Below are positions 52,291 through 60,655 of a stretch of 64,000 bases of DNA, piece after piece (the stretch's first letter is position 1; each line of letters begins with the position of its first letter). The notes under the pieces are model-generated. The model saw only the letters and a list, made by a program, of their open reading frames with translations. It had not been told where the DNA came from and made no database searches. Source of the DNA: Winkia neuii subsp. neuii DSM 8576 (GTDB taxonomy: Bacteria > Actinomycetota > Actinomycetes > Actinomycetales > Actinomycetaceae); contig NZ_ATUW01000004.1 in NCBI RefSeq assembly GCF_000420405.1, forward strand, positions 62,001 to 126,000, given 5' to 3'. A program made the position numbers and the translations under genes.

Positions 52291-53025
52291 TTAGCTAGTG
52301 ACGGGACGCAGCGGATCGGTTAAATCGTATGTGGAAGCATTTCTTTGCAGCAAAACGGAAGCCACTTTTGCCTTCAGTTCCCCATTCGAATCGTCGCCCC
52401 AGATCACGGTTGCTCCAGAATCTAAAAGTAGCTGCACCCGATCACGATTTATCGCCTCTATGCGCACAACTTTCTGCATGAGGGCGGCGGGCACCGCTTG
52501 AATCACTTTGGCCACAGTAGTTGCTGCCGGCGCGCGTTCCTCGTCAGTGGGAAGTGAGAGCTCTTTCAAGTTTTCACCTGCCGCCTTCGCAAAAGCAATT
52601 CCCTTTGAATCCACCAACTTGCGGCCGGAACCCGTATCTTCAATTCCGATCGGAGTGCGCAGCGAAAGCTCTATCTGAATTCCATGCAGCGGCTTTCGGG
52701 AAACAGTGGCGCTCGCAACGCGTATGTTTGCCCGCTGCACTTCCTGAGCTACCTTCGAGGTATCCAGACGAGGAAGTGGAATGTTCGCAAACCGTTCGGT
52801 TGCCTGCACTACTGTTTCGGCCGAAACCTCCTTTGTAGCCCCACTTACCTGGGCAGCAGACGGATGATAGGCAAAGAGTGGGGACAAAAATGCCACTGCT
52901 ACGACTGCTGCGACGGCAGCTACCCCAGCTAGTGCCAGGACAAGCAGATACCGGCGCCTGCGCGATACAGCTCTAGTGCGTTCGGCAAGACGCTCAGCAA
53001 ATTCGTAGCTGACGCGTTCCTTCAC
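52291..53025 (-). CDS. ftsQ: Cell division protein FtsQ
   Basis: A 244-residue bitopic divisome protein. A basic cytoplasmic tail (RTRAVSRRRRYL) precedes one membrane segment (LVLALAGVAAVAAVVAVAFL), then the periplasm-side POTRA domain (FAYHPSAAQVSGATKEV) and the FtsQ domain with VPAALMQKVVRIEAIN. FtsQ links early and late division proteins together with FtsL and FtsB. It overlaps murC by 4 bp, the standard murC-ftsQ-ftsZ order. Confidence 0.92.
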   Translation of the reverse strand: MKERVSYEFAERLAERTRAVSRRRRYLLVLALAGVAAVAAVVAVAFLSPLFAYHPSAAQVSGATKEVSAETVVQATERFANIPLPRLDTSKVAQEVQRANIRVASATVSRKPLHGIQIELSLRTPIGIEDTGSGRKLVDSKGIAFAKAAGENLKELSLPTDEERAPAATTVAKVIQAVPAALMQKVVRIEAINRDRVQLLLDSGATVIWGDDSNGELKAKVASVLLQRNASTYDLTDPLRPVTS

Positions 53026-54335
53026 AGCAGCTCCAAAAGGCGCGGACCCATGGTGGTAACGTCACCGGCCCCCACGGTGCAGATCAGATCGCCGCTCTGC
53101 GCAACCTTGGCTAGGTACTCGGCTCCGTCCTCCAAAGAGGTGGCCAGATATGAGCCTGGCAGCGATTTACCTATCAGCGATGAATCGACGCCCTCTACCG
53201 GATCCTCGCGAGCCCCATAAATTGGAGCTAAAGCCACCACGTCTGCCCCGCGCAGCGCCCGCGCAAAGCGAGCTGCAAAATTAATCGTTCTCGAGTACAG
53301 GTGCGGCTGGAACAGCACCAGCAACCGCCCCTTAGTCTGCTCACGGGCCTGGGCGACGAGGGCGGCCACTTCGGTGGGATGGTGTGCATAGTCGTCGCGT
53401 ACCTCGACCCCGTGGACCGTTCCCTTGTATTCGTAGCGCCTGCCAGTCCCAGTAAACTGTCCGAGCGCCTGGGCGCAATCGCTCGGGGGAAAATCGAGCG
53501 CGATTAACACTGCAAAAGCCCCAGCCGCATTTAGCAGGTTGTGTCTACCGGGAACTTGCAGGCGCACCGGATAAGTATGTCCCCGCCAGATAAAGCCTGA
53601 CTCACTTACCTTCACGTGGTTGGGCCCGCCTTCCCCGAAACCGTAAGTGAGATGACGCAAATCTTTCGAGCTTGCCTCCCCAAGGGCACGCGCGCCCTCG
53701 TCGTCGGAGCAGGTTACCAACGTGTCGGTGACTAGGCCAGAAAAATCTAGAAAAGCCTGTTCGAAAGCCTCTTTAGAACCGTAGTGATCCAGGTGGTCTG
53801 GCTCTACATTGGTAACGAGGGCGACGGTCGGGGTGTAGTTCAAGAACGAAGCATCGGATTCGTCGGCCTCAGCTACAAAGTACTTGCCCTCACCTAGGTG
53901 TGCCCCGGAGCCAAAGCCGCCGACGATGCCTCCCACCGCAAAAGAAGGGTCAGCCCCTAAATGGGACAATGCCACCGCCAACATGCCCGAAGTAGTAGTT
54001 TTCCCGTGGGCTCCCGCCACAGCAATAAATTCCATGCCGGCTGCTGCCAAAGCAAGCGCCTGAGACCTGTGCAGCACCTTACATCCCAGTTCGCGCGCCC
54101 TGGCTAGCTCGGGATTCGATTCGCGCACAGCAGTGGAAACCACCACTATGGAATCTGCAGAAATAGTCTGCGGATCGTGCCCCACTTTCGCTTCAATGCC
54201 CAAAGACCTTAGGTGGGAAATGTTTGCCGAGTCTTTCTGATCAGATCCTGTAACAAGCTGACCCCGATCTGCGAGCAACTCGGCAACTACCGACATGCCC
54301 GCTCCCCCGATACCAATCAGATGAAAGTGACTCAT
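53022..54335 (-). CDS. murC: UDP-N-acetylmuramate--L-alanine ligase
   Basis: A 437-residue Mur ligase that adds L-alanine to UDP-MurNAc. The N-terminal Rossmann motif is FHLIGIGGAGMSVVAEL, the ATP loop AGAHGKTTTSGMLA, and the central region holds EADESDASFLNYTPTVALVTNVEPDHLDHYG. The C-terminal domain has RDDYAHHPTEVAALV. It overlaps murG by 4 bp and ftsQ by 4 bp. Confidence 0.96.
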   Translation of the reverse strand: MSHFHLIGIGGAGMSVVAELLADRGQLVTGSDQKDSANISHLRSLGIEAKVGHDPQTISADSIVVVSTAVRESNPELARARELGCKVLHRSQALALAAAGMEFIAVAGAHGKTTTSGMLAVALSHLGADPSFAVGGIVGGFGSGAHLGEGKYFVAEADESDASFLNYTPTVALVTNVEPDHLDHYGSKEAFEQAFLDFSGLVTDTLVTCSDDEGARALGEASSKDLRHLTYGFGEGGPNHVKVSESGFIWRGHTYPVRLQVPGRHNLLNAAGAFAVLIALDFPPSDCAQALGQFTGTGRRYEYKGTVHGVEVRDDYAHHPTEVAALVAQAREQTKGRLLVLFQPHLYSRTINFAARFARALRGADVVALAPIYGAREDPVEGVDSSLIGKSLPGSYLATSLEDGAEYLAKVAQSGDLICTVGAGDVTTMGPRLLELL

Positions 54336-55432
54336 TTTCCTGCGACCCCCAAAATAATGTCCGCCAAGCGCTGGGCGGCCTCAATCTGTCCAAATTTCTG
54401 TGCAGCTGCGCCCATCTCTGCCAGCTTTTGGTCGTCGGCTAGGAAAGCAAAAATTTTGTCCACAACCGCGTTCCCATCCAAATGCTTGTCTTCAATCAGT
54501 TGGGCACCCCCGCCCGCCGTTACGTCAGCCGCATTTAGTTTTTGTTCGCCGTTGCCGATGGGCAGCGGTACGTAGGTAGCTGCAAGCCCCAAAGCCGAAA
54601 TCTCGCACACCGTGCCGGCCCCCGACCGGGCTAATACCATATCGGCGCAAGCAAAAGCGTCCTCCATGTTGGTGCAGTATTCGACTACCTTGTAGTCCGG
54701 CTGCTCGCCCACCTTTTCGCGCACGGGGGCGGCTTTGCCCTTGCCAGCTATGTGTAGAATCTGCAGGTCGCCACGGTAAGGGGCGGCCTCGGCTACGGCC
54801 TCATTTATGCTCTTTGCCCCCAGCGAGCCACCGGTTACTAGCAAAATCTTGCGCTCTGGGTCGAGGCCAAAAGCCCTCGCGCCCCTCTCGCGCACGCCAC
54901 GTCTGTCAGCTAGCTTCTGTTTAGCCAGCTTCTCGATCTGCTCCCGCAGTGGCAAACCGGTAACCTCGGTTATGCCCTTTCGGGCTGCCAGCGGCGTCGA
55001 AGGGAAAGTGAGGGCAACGCCCTCGGCCCAACGAGCTCCCAACTTGTTGGCGAGCCCCGGACGGGCATTTTGCTCGTGAATAATCACAGGTACGCCCAGG
55101 CGCTGCGCCGCCACATAGGCGGGCGTCGACACAAATCCGCCAAACCCTACCACAACGTCGATGCGCTCGGAGGTTATTACCTCGCGGCAGGTGCGCAGCG
55201 CCTGGCGCATGCGGGGCACAAAGAATATTAGGTCTCCGTTAGGGCGGCGAGGAGCAGGCACCTTGGGTATCTGAAACATCTGGATGCCAGCCCGCGGCAG
55301 GAGGTCGACCTCGAGCCCCTTTGCAGTTCCCAAAGCCACAACTTCTGCACCGGCTGCTACCAGTTTTTGTGCCGTAGCAATTAGCGGATTTATGTGACCG
55401 GCGGTTCCGCCCCCGGCAAGTAGTACCTTCAT
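54332..55432 (-). CDS. murG: UDP-GlcNAc--lipid I GlcNAc transferase MurG
   Basis: A 366-residue glycosyltransferase (GT28) making lipid II at the inner face of the membrane. Two Rossmann-like halves are seen. The donor-independent N half starts VLLAGGGTAGHINPLIATA, with GFGGFVSTPAYVAA; the C half contains LLVTGGSLGAKSINEAV and ADMVLARSGAGTVCEISALG. The start ATG overlaps the ftsW stop by 4 bp. Confidence 0.96.
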   Translation of the reverse strand: MKVLLAGGGTAGHINPLIATAQKLVAAGAEVVALGTAKGLEVDLLPRAGIQMFQIPKVPAPRRPNGDLIFFVPRMRQALRTCREVITSERIDVVVGFGGFVSTPAYVAAQRLGVPVIIHEQNARPGLANKLGARWAEGVALTFPSTPLAARKGITEVTGLPLREQIEKLAKQKLADRRGVRERGARAFGLDPERKILLVTGGSLGAKSINEAVAEAAPYRGDLQILHIAGKGKAAPVREKVGEQPDYKVVEYCTNMEDAFACADMVLARSGAGTVCEISALGLAATYVPLPIGNGEQKLNAADVTAGGGAQLIEDKHLDGNAVVDKIFAFLADDQKLAEMGAAAQKFGQIEAAQRLADIILGVAGK

Positions 55433-56709
55433 TTCTTTGCCTTTCTGCGTGAACCGACCACGGCAATAGTACGTTTTATTGAAGCTTCGCGGGCAGTTAG
55501 CACCTTATTAGCCCCTGGCTCGGCTCGCGCACAAGAAAGCATTATGCCCATAGCTATTAGACAGGCAACCAATGCCGACCCACCCGCAGATATGAACGGC
55601 AAAGGTACCCCGAGTACGGGGATGAGCCCCACCACCACCCAAATATTCACCAGGGCCTGCAAGCCAATCCAAGCCATTGTGGAGGAAGCAGCAATTCGGA
55701 TCGAATTGGACCTAGCCCGCCTTGCTAGCCTGTACAGGGACCAGCCCAAGATTACGTACAAAATTATTACTGACAAGGTGCCTACCAGGCCGAATTCTTC
55801 ACCTAAAATCGCAAAAATAAAGTCCGATTCAGCCTGCGGCAAGTAGTTCCATTTTTGCCGTGAGGCGCCCGGACCTACCCCTGTGAGCCCACCGGTACCC
55901 AAACCGTACTTTGCCCGTAGCGGCTGTAGGTCAATCCCCTGCTCATCCTTGGGGGCGCCGGGGAAGAACGCCCGAATACGGGCGCGGCGTGAGGAGGAGG
56001 ACATGGCTGCCAGGGCAGCCCCGAACACTCCAGCTACCAAAAGAGCCGCCAGTTTTGAGCCGGGCAGGCCACCGATGAACACCACCGCCGCGATGATGCC
56101 AGCCACTACCACTGTGGTGCCAAAGTCTCCGCCGAGCATAATGGCGCCCAGCGATCCCACCGTGGGCCAGGCCAGATAGCGCGCTATCGAAGACCAGTCA
56201 GTAAGGTCTACTATCCGGTGCCCCAGTAGTGCTGAAAGATGCACTATCAGCGCCACTTTCAAAAACTCCGAAGGCTGGACGGTTCCTATGCCAGGAATGG
56301 CAATCCAGTTCTGATTGCCACCAATATTTTGCCCGAACGGCAGCACGAGCGTTTGGAATGCAATGGCACCAACGAGTGCGGCCGCCGAAACCTTCGGATT
56401 GAAATAAAGCTGCGGCCTTGCCTTGGTAGCTAACCACATTAACAAAAGCCCCATGATGGCGTAACTAAAAGGCTTTATAAACGAAACAAACGGGTTGTCC
56501 TGGCGGGCAAGGTCCCCAATCGAAGAAGCAGAAAAGACCATCACCAGCCCCACCCCGGTGAGCAGCAGCGTGGACACCAAAATCATGTAAAAAGTAAGCA
56601 CGGGATTGGTGCGCATCTGCTCTTGGATCACCGAGCGCGTAGCGAGAATCGTGTCGTCGTCCGAAACCACCTTGATCCTAGGTAGTTTCAGCCTCAGCCT
56701 TTTCGCCAC
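55429..56709 (-). CDS. ftsW: Lipid II polymerase FtsW (SEDS family)
   Basis: A 426-residue SEDS glycosyltransferase with about ten membrane segments. It polymerises septal peptidoglycan with the FtsI partner encoded nearby. Family motifs are SASSIGDL early on, GNQNWIAIPGIGTVQPSEFLKVALI, AESDFIFAILGEEFGLVG and the C-terminal VPLPFISAGGSALVACLIAMG. A basic cytoplasmic N-terminal extension (~35 residues) precedes the first helix. It abuts murD (stop to start, no gap). Confidence 0.94.
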   Translation of the reverse strand: MAKRLRLKLPRIKVVSDDDTILATRSVIQEQMRTNPVLTFYMILVSTLLLTGVGLVMVFSASSIGDLARQDNPFVSFIKPFSYAIMGLLLMWLATKARPQLYFNPKVSAAALVGAIAFQTLVLPFGQNIGGNQNWIAIPGIGTVQPSEFLKVALIVHLSALLGHRIVDLTDWSSIARYLAWPTVGSLGAIMLGGDFGTTVVVAGIIAAVVFIGGLPGSKLAALLVAGVFGAALAAMSSSSRRARIRAFFPGAPKDEQGIDLQPLRAKYGLGTGGLTGVGPGASRQKWNYLPQAESDFIFAILGEEFGLVGTLSVIILYVILGWSLYRLARRARSNSIRIAASSTMAWIGLQALVNIWVVVGLIPVLGVPLPFISAGGSALVACLIAMGIMLSCARAEPGANKVLTAREASIKRTIAVVGSRRKAKK

Positions 56710-58125
56710 CTAGCCCTCCAGACCTGCTACCGCCTGTGCAAAAAGGTCGCCTCGTTCTGCGTAGTTGTTGAACTGATCCCAGGAAGCACAGGCAGGAGCC
56801 AAAATGACAGTGTCGCCGGGACGCGAAAGCGCCACGCATTCGTGTACGACCGATCCCATTATGTCGTCGGGAGGAGCACATTCCACTACCGGCACTGACG
56901 GCGCCTGAGTTTCGAGAGCCGATTTGAGCGCCCGGCGATCTTTCCCGATTAGCACAACCCCACGGAGGGTAGGAGCTACCGCGGCGACTAGTTCGTCAAA
57001 GGTTTGCCCCTTGGTGTCGCCACCTGCTACCCACACCACCGACGAGGGCGGCATCCCAGCAAGTGAGCTGCGAGCCGCATGGGCATTAGTTGCTTTCGAG
57101 TCGTCGATCCATTTTACGTCGCGAGCCATGCCCAACGGTGTGCGCCTGTGCTTGACAGCCTGAAAGCCCTCAAGCCCCTTAGCCACGGAAGAAAAATCTA
57201 CCCCCAAAGATCGCGTCAGCCCAGCGGCCGCCAACGCGTCAGCCAAAACCGGGTGCGAAATCGGCCCCCCGGTCAAGTGCCGCAGTGCCTCAAAGCTAAA
57301 CAGTGGAGTCGCCTCAGCCCACCTATTGGCAATGAACGCCCTATCCAAAACCAGGTCGTCTACTACCCCAATCTGGCCAACTGCAGGAGCAGAAAACGAA
57401 AGTCCGATCGCCCTGCATCCCTCCACCACGTCTGCACCATCTACCATGTGGCGCACATTTTCGTCGGAGACGGGAAACAAAGCAGCCTTTTGCGTGTGCT
57501 CATAGACCTTCGCTTTGGCAGCTTTGTAAGCTTGCACACTACCGTGCCAGTCAACGTGGTCAGAAGCAACATTCAAACAGATAGAAGCGTACGGGGACAC
57601 GGTAGAAGTCGAATAAAGCTGAAAGGACGAGAGCTCGACCACCAGCGCATCGTAGCCGCCCTCGGCAGCCTTCAAAACAACCGGCGAACCCACGTTACCT
57701 ACCGCGTAGGCGTTTTGGCCATCAGCACGCAAAATCGCTTCGGCCATGTTGACAGTGGTGGTCTTCCCGTTGGTACCCGTAACTGCCAGCCATGGCGAAG
57801 TGTCGCCGCGCCGTGCCTGCAAGCGCCAGGCAAGCTCGACTTCGCCAAGCACCTCGGCGCCAGCCAGACGGGCGCCCTCGTAGACGGGACTTGCAGGGGG
57901 AATTCCGGGGCTCATCACCACCTGAGAAACCCCGTGAGATTTAAGCTCCTCGGCTACCTGGGTTGCGCTTTCAACCAAGACCCTAGGGACCTTTGCCCCT
58001 AACTGCACGCTCTGGAGTGCCTCATCAGAAGAGTCAAGGGCCACCACCTGCCTGCCCAGCGTAGACAGGACTTCCACAGCTGCTAAACCCGATTTGCCTA
58101 AGCCGGCAACGCCAATGGCACTCAT
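56710..58125 (-). CDS. murD: UDP-N-acetylmuramoylalanine--D-glutamate ligase
   Basis: A 471-residue Mur ligase adding D-glutamate to UDP-MurNAc-L-Ala. It starts MSAIGVAGLGKSGLAAVEVL. The ATP loop is VTGTNGKTTTVNMAE; the central domain has VELSSFQLYST and LNVASDHVDWHGS, and the C-terminal domain has VKWIDDSKATNAHAA. The frame is open to 58194, but the Rossmann start fixes the ATG at 58125, overlapping the mraY stop by 4 bp. Confidence 0.95.
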   Translation of the reverse strand: MSAIGVAGLGKSGLAAVEVLSTLGRQVVALDSSDEALQSVQLGAKVPRVLVESATQVAEELKSHGVSQVVMSPGIPPASPVYEGARLAGAEVLGEVELAWRLQARRGDTSPWLAVTGTNGKTTTVNMAEAILRADGQNAYAVGNVGSPVVLKAAEGGYDALVVELSSFQLYSTSTVSPYASICLNVASDHVDWHGSVQAYKAAKAKVYEHTQKAALFPVSDENVRHMVDGADVVEGCRAIGLSFSAPAVGQIGVVDDLVLDRAFIANRWAEATPLFSFEALRHLTGGPISHPVLADALAAAGLTRSLGVDFSSVAKGLEGFQAVKHRRTPLGMARDVKWIDDSKATNAHAARSSLAGMPPSSVVWVAGGDTKGQTFDELVAAVAPTLRGVVLIGKDRRALKSALETQAPSVPVVECAPPDDIMGSVVHECVALSRPGDTVILAPACASWDQFNNYAERGDLFAQAVAGLEG

Positions 58126-59213
58126 ATACTCAATACCCACTCCGCGTAAAAAATGATTGTCCCTATAATTCCGAACAAGCCAGCGATGATCCAAAAACGA
58201 ACCACAATAGTTACCTCAGGCCAGCCCTTCAGCTCGAAATGGTGATGCAATGGGGCCATCTTGAATACGCGCTTGCCGGTGATCTTGAAGCAACCAACCT
58301 GAATTATGTCCGAGAAGACGATAATTACAAACAGGCCCCCAATTATGACGGCCAAAAACTCGGTACGAGTCAAAATAGACATGCCCGCGAACGCACCGCC
58401 AAGAGCCAACGAGCCAGTATCTCCCATAAAGATCTGGGCTGGGGACGTGTTCCACCACAAAAAGCCGAAACAGGCTCCGACTATTGCGGCGGCAATAATT
58501 GCTAAATCGCGCGGGTCTCGCACCTCGTAGCAAGCGGCCATATTCGCCGGATCTGACCCAGGGCACTTTTGGTAGAACTGCCACACCGCGAGCAAGGCGT
58601 ACGATCCGAAAGCAAAAAGCGAGGCACCTGTGGCAAGCCCGTCCAAGCCGTCAGTCAGATTCACCCCGTTAGACCAGGCGGCAACAATGAAATTCACCCA
58701 GATTACAAATGCCAGGATGGCGAGGGCGCCAATACCTAGCGCTTTGAAAGTGAAGGAGCTATCGCGCACCACCGAGATTGCCATTGAGGCCGGGTGGACG
58801 CCCGTATGATCGGGAAATGCAGAAGCTCCCAGGGCAAAAATCGTGCCTATCGCGAGCTGTCCCAAAAATTTGGCCTTAGCGTTTAGCCCCAGCGAACGCT
58901 GGTGCGATATCTTGATGAAATCGTCTAGGAAGCCTATAACCCCCAGACCTATGAACAAGAACATTTCTAAGGCAGCAGACCACGAGGGGCCCTGCCGCGA
59001 AACCAGCATTGAAACAAGCCAACCTACCGTTGCCGCTCCAATGATGACGATGCCTCCCATAGTTGGGGTGCCACGCTTCGTATAGTGGCCGGTAGGGCCG
59101 TCTTGGCGGATAAATTGACCGTATTCACGCGCTCGCAGAACGCGGATTAAAGCCGGGGTACCAAGCAACGAAACAATTAGCGCGACACCACACGCACTAA
59201 TTAATGCGAGCAC
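58122..59213 (-). CDS. mraY: Phospho-N-acetylmuramoyl-pentapeptide-transferase
   Basis: A 363-residue membrane enzyme that transfers phospho-MurNAc-pentapeptide to undecaprenyl phosphate (lipid I). Diagnostic segments are TKRGTPTMGGIVII, FLDDFIKISHQRSLGL, NGVNLTDGLDGLATG, FMGDTGSLALGG and the C-terminal MAPLHHHFELKGWPE. About ten membrane helices. It overlaps murF by 13 bp and murD by 4 bp. Confidence 0.96.
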   Translation of the reverse strand: MLALISACGVALIVSLLGTPALIRVLRAREYGQFIRQDGPTGHYTKRGTPTMGGIVIIGAATVGWLVSMLVSRQGPSWSAALEMFLFIGLGVIGFLDDFIKISHQRSLGLNAKAKFLGQLAIGTIFALGASAFPDHTGVHPASMAISVVRDSSFTFKALGIGALAILAFVIWVNFIVAAWSNGVNLTDGLDGLATGASLFAFGSYALLAVWQFYQKCPGSDPANMAACYEVRDPRDLAIIAAAIVGACFGFLWWNTSPAQIFMGDTGSLALGGAFAGMSILTRTEFLAVIIGGLFVIIVFSDIIQVGCFKITGKRVFKMAPLHHHFELKGWPEVTIVVRFWIIAGLFGIIGTIIFYAEWVLSI

Positions 59214-60631
59214 GCTCTATCCCCTTTCAACAGCTGATCTGCCAGACGCCACACGCCTGAACCGTTGGAGCCTTTAATCAAGATCGCATCCCCGCTTTTG
59301 GGGGCATCCTTTATCAGGCTAGCCGCTTCACTGTAGCTAGGCGCATACATGGCCTCGGCGCGTTCGCAAACTGTGTCTAACAAAGGTTTTGCGCCCTCGC
59401 CGACAGCTATCACGCAATCCACGCCTGCCAGAGCTGCAAGCTTGCCTACCTCGCGATGAATATCGGCTGAGCCCGGGCCCAGCTCGAGCATCTCGCCAAG
59501 CACCGCAATCTTTCTGCGACCTTTCCCCAACTTTTCAAGCGCCTTTAGCGCTGCCTTCATCGAATCAGGGTTGGCGTTGTACGCATCGTCAATAACTATT
59601 GCGCCATTGGAAAGTTGACGCACGTCCATGCGGTGAGGTGACGCCGCAGTGGCTCTGTCGCACTGGTGCACAGCCGTTTGGAGGTCGACGCCAGCTGCGA
59701 CGGCACCTGCTATCGCTCCAAGAGCATTTGAGACGTGGTGCGCGCCCACTAAACCCAGCTGAATAGCCGTGGTGAACTGCGCGTGCTCGAGCGTGAAACC
59801 TGCCCTATCGGCCTCGTCCACCTTGACGGCAGTAGCTCTAAAGTCTGCCTGCCTGTTGCCGGCGGCAGAAAAGGTGAGAAGCTTCTTGTCTGGACCCAAG
59901 CGTTCGGCCATAGCCCGCACGCGCCGATCGTCTTCGTTTAGTACAGCTACCCCGCCTTCGACAAGCCCATCTAAAAGCTCCGATTTTGCCTGCGCAACGG
60001 CTTCTTGCGAGCCGAACCCCCCAAGGTGGGCCCTCCCAACCAGGAGCTCAACTGCCACATCTAGTGGCGCAATTGAAGTTAAGTATTTTATGTGCCCTAT
60101 GCCAGAAGCTCCCATCTCGAGTACCAAATACCGCGTGTGAGCTGGGGCAGACAGTACTGTTCGGGGTAATCCGACCTCGTTGTTGAACGATCCAATAGGC
60201 GCTGTGGTTGGCCCGGCAGCAGAGCAAATTCTGGCTAACAAATCCTTTGTTGTAGTTTTCCCTGCACTGCCAGTCACCCCGATAACGGTGAGCTCACCAT
60301 GGCTACGCAGCTGGCGCAGATAGTAGGCAGCAGCCTTGCCGTAGGCAGTGGTGACATCAGACACCTCGATAACCGCAACCTCGGCGGAAAGCTCCAGGGC
60401 TTTGGCCGCATTTTGCGTAACTACGGCTGCCGCCCCTGCGGATACTGCCTGGGGCAAATAGTCCAAGCCATCTTGTTGTTCGCCTATCCGAGCGAAGAAT
60501 ACACCGCCAGCAGGTACTTCCCTAGAGTCTGTGGTTGCATCTTGAAGCGTAATGGGCTCGTTTGCCGACCGGCGAACCTGTCCACCGACCGCATTAGCCA
60601 ACGCCGTAGCATCTAACGTCATAGTTGCCAT
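59201..60631 (-). CDS. murF: UDP-N-acetylmuramoyl-tripeptide--D-alanyl-D-alanine ligase
   Basis: A 476-residue Mur ligase adding D-Ala-D-Ala. Motifs: the N-terminal ITLQDATTDSREVPAGGVFFA, ATP loop VTGSAGKTTTKDLLARI, LEMGASGIGHIKYL, and IDDAYNANPDSMKAAL, which identify MurF rather than MurE. It directly follows ftsI with a 24-bp gap; murE, normally placed between them, is absent. ATG 60631 is used; an ATG three codons in is an alternative. Confidence 0.95.
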   Translation of the reverse strand: MATMTLDATALANAVGGQVRRSANEPITLQDATTDSREVPAGGVFFARIGEQQDGLDYLPQAVSAGAAAVVTQNAAKALELSAEVAVIEVSDVTTAYGKAAAYYLRQLRSHGELTVIGVTGSAGKTTTKDLLARICSAAGPTTAPIGSFNNEVGLPRTVLSAPAHTRYLVLEMGASGIGHIKYLTSIAPLDVAVELLVGRAHLGGFGSQEAVAQAKSELLDGLVEGGVAVLNEDDRRVRAMAERLGPDKKLLTFSAAGNRQADFRATAVKVDEADRAGFTLEHAQFTTAIQLGLVGAHHVSNALGAIAGAVAAGVDLQTAVHQCDRATAASPHRMDVRQLSNGAIVIDDAYNANPDSMKAALKALEKLGKGRRKIAVLGEMLELGPGSADIHREVGKLAALAGVDCVIAVGEGAKPLLDTVCERAEAMYAPSYSEAASLIKDAPKSGDAILIKGSNGSGVWRLADQLLKGDRACSH

Positions 60632-60655
60632 TGTATGCGCCTAGAAGAGCCTTAG

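Noticed and set aside
57079-58002. A 307-codon open frame on the plus strand opposite murD
   Set aside because: Complete overlap with a well-supported Mur ligase and no recognisable domain.
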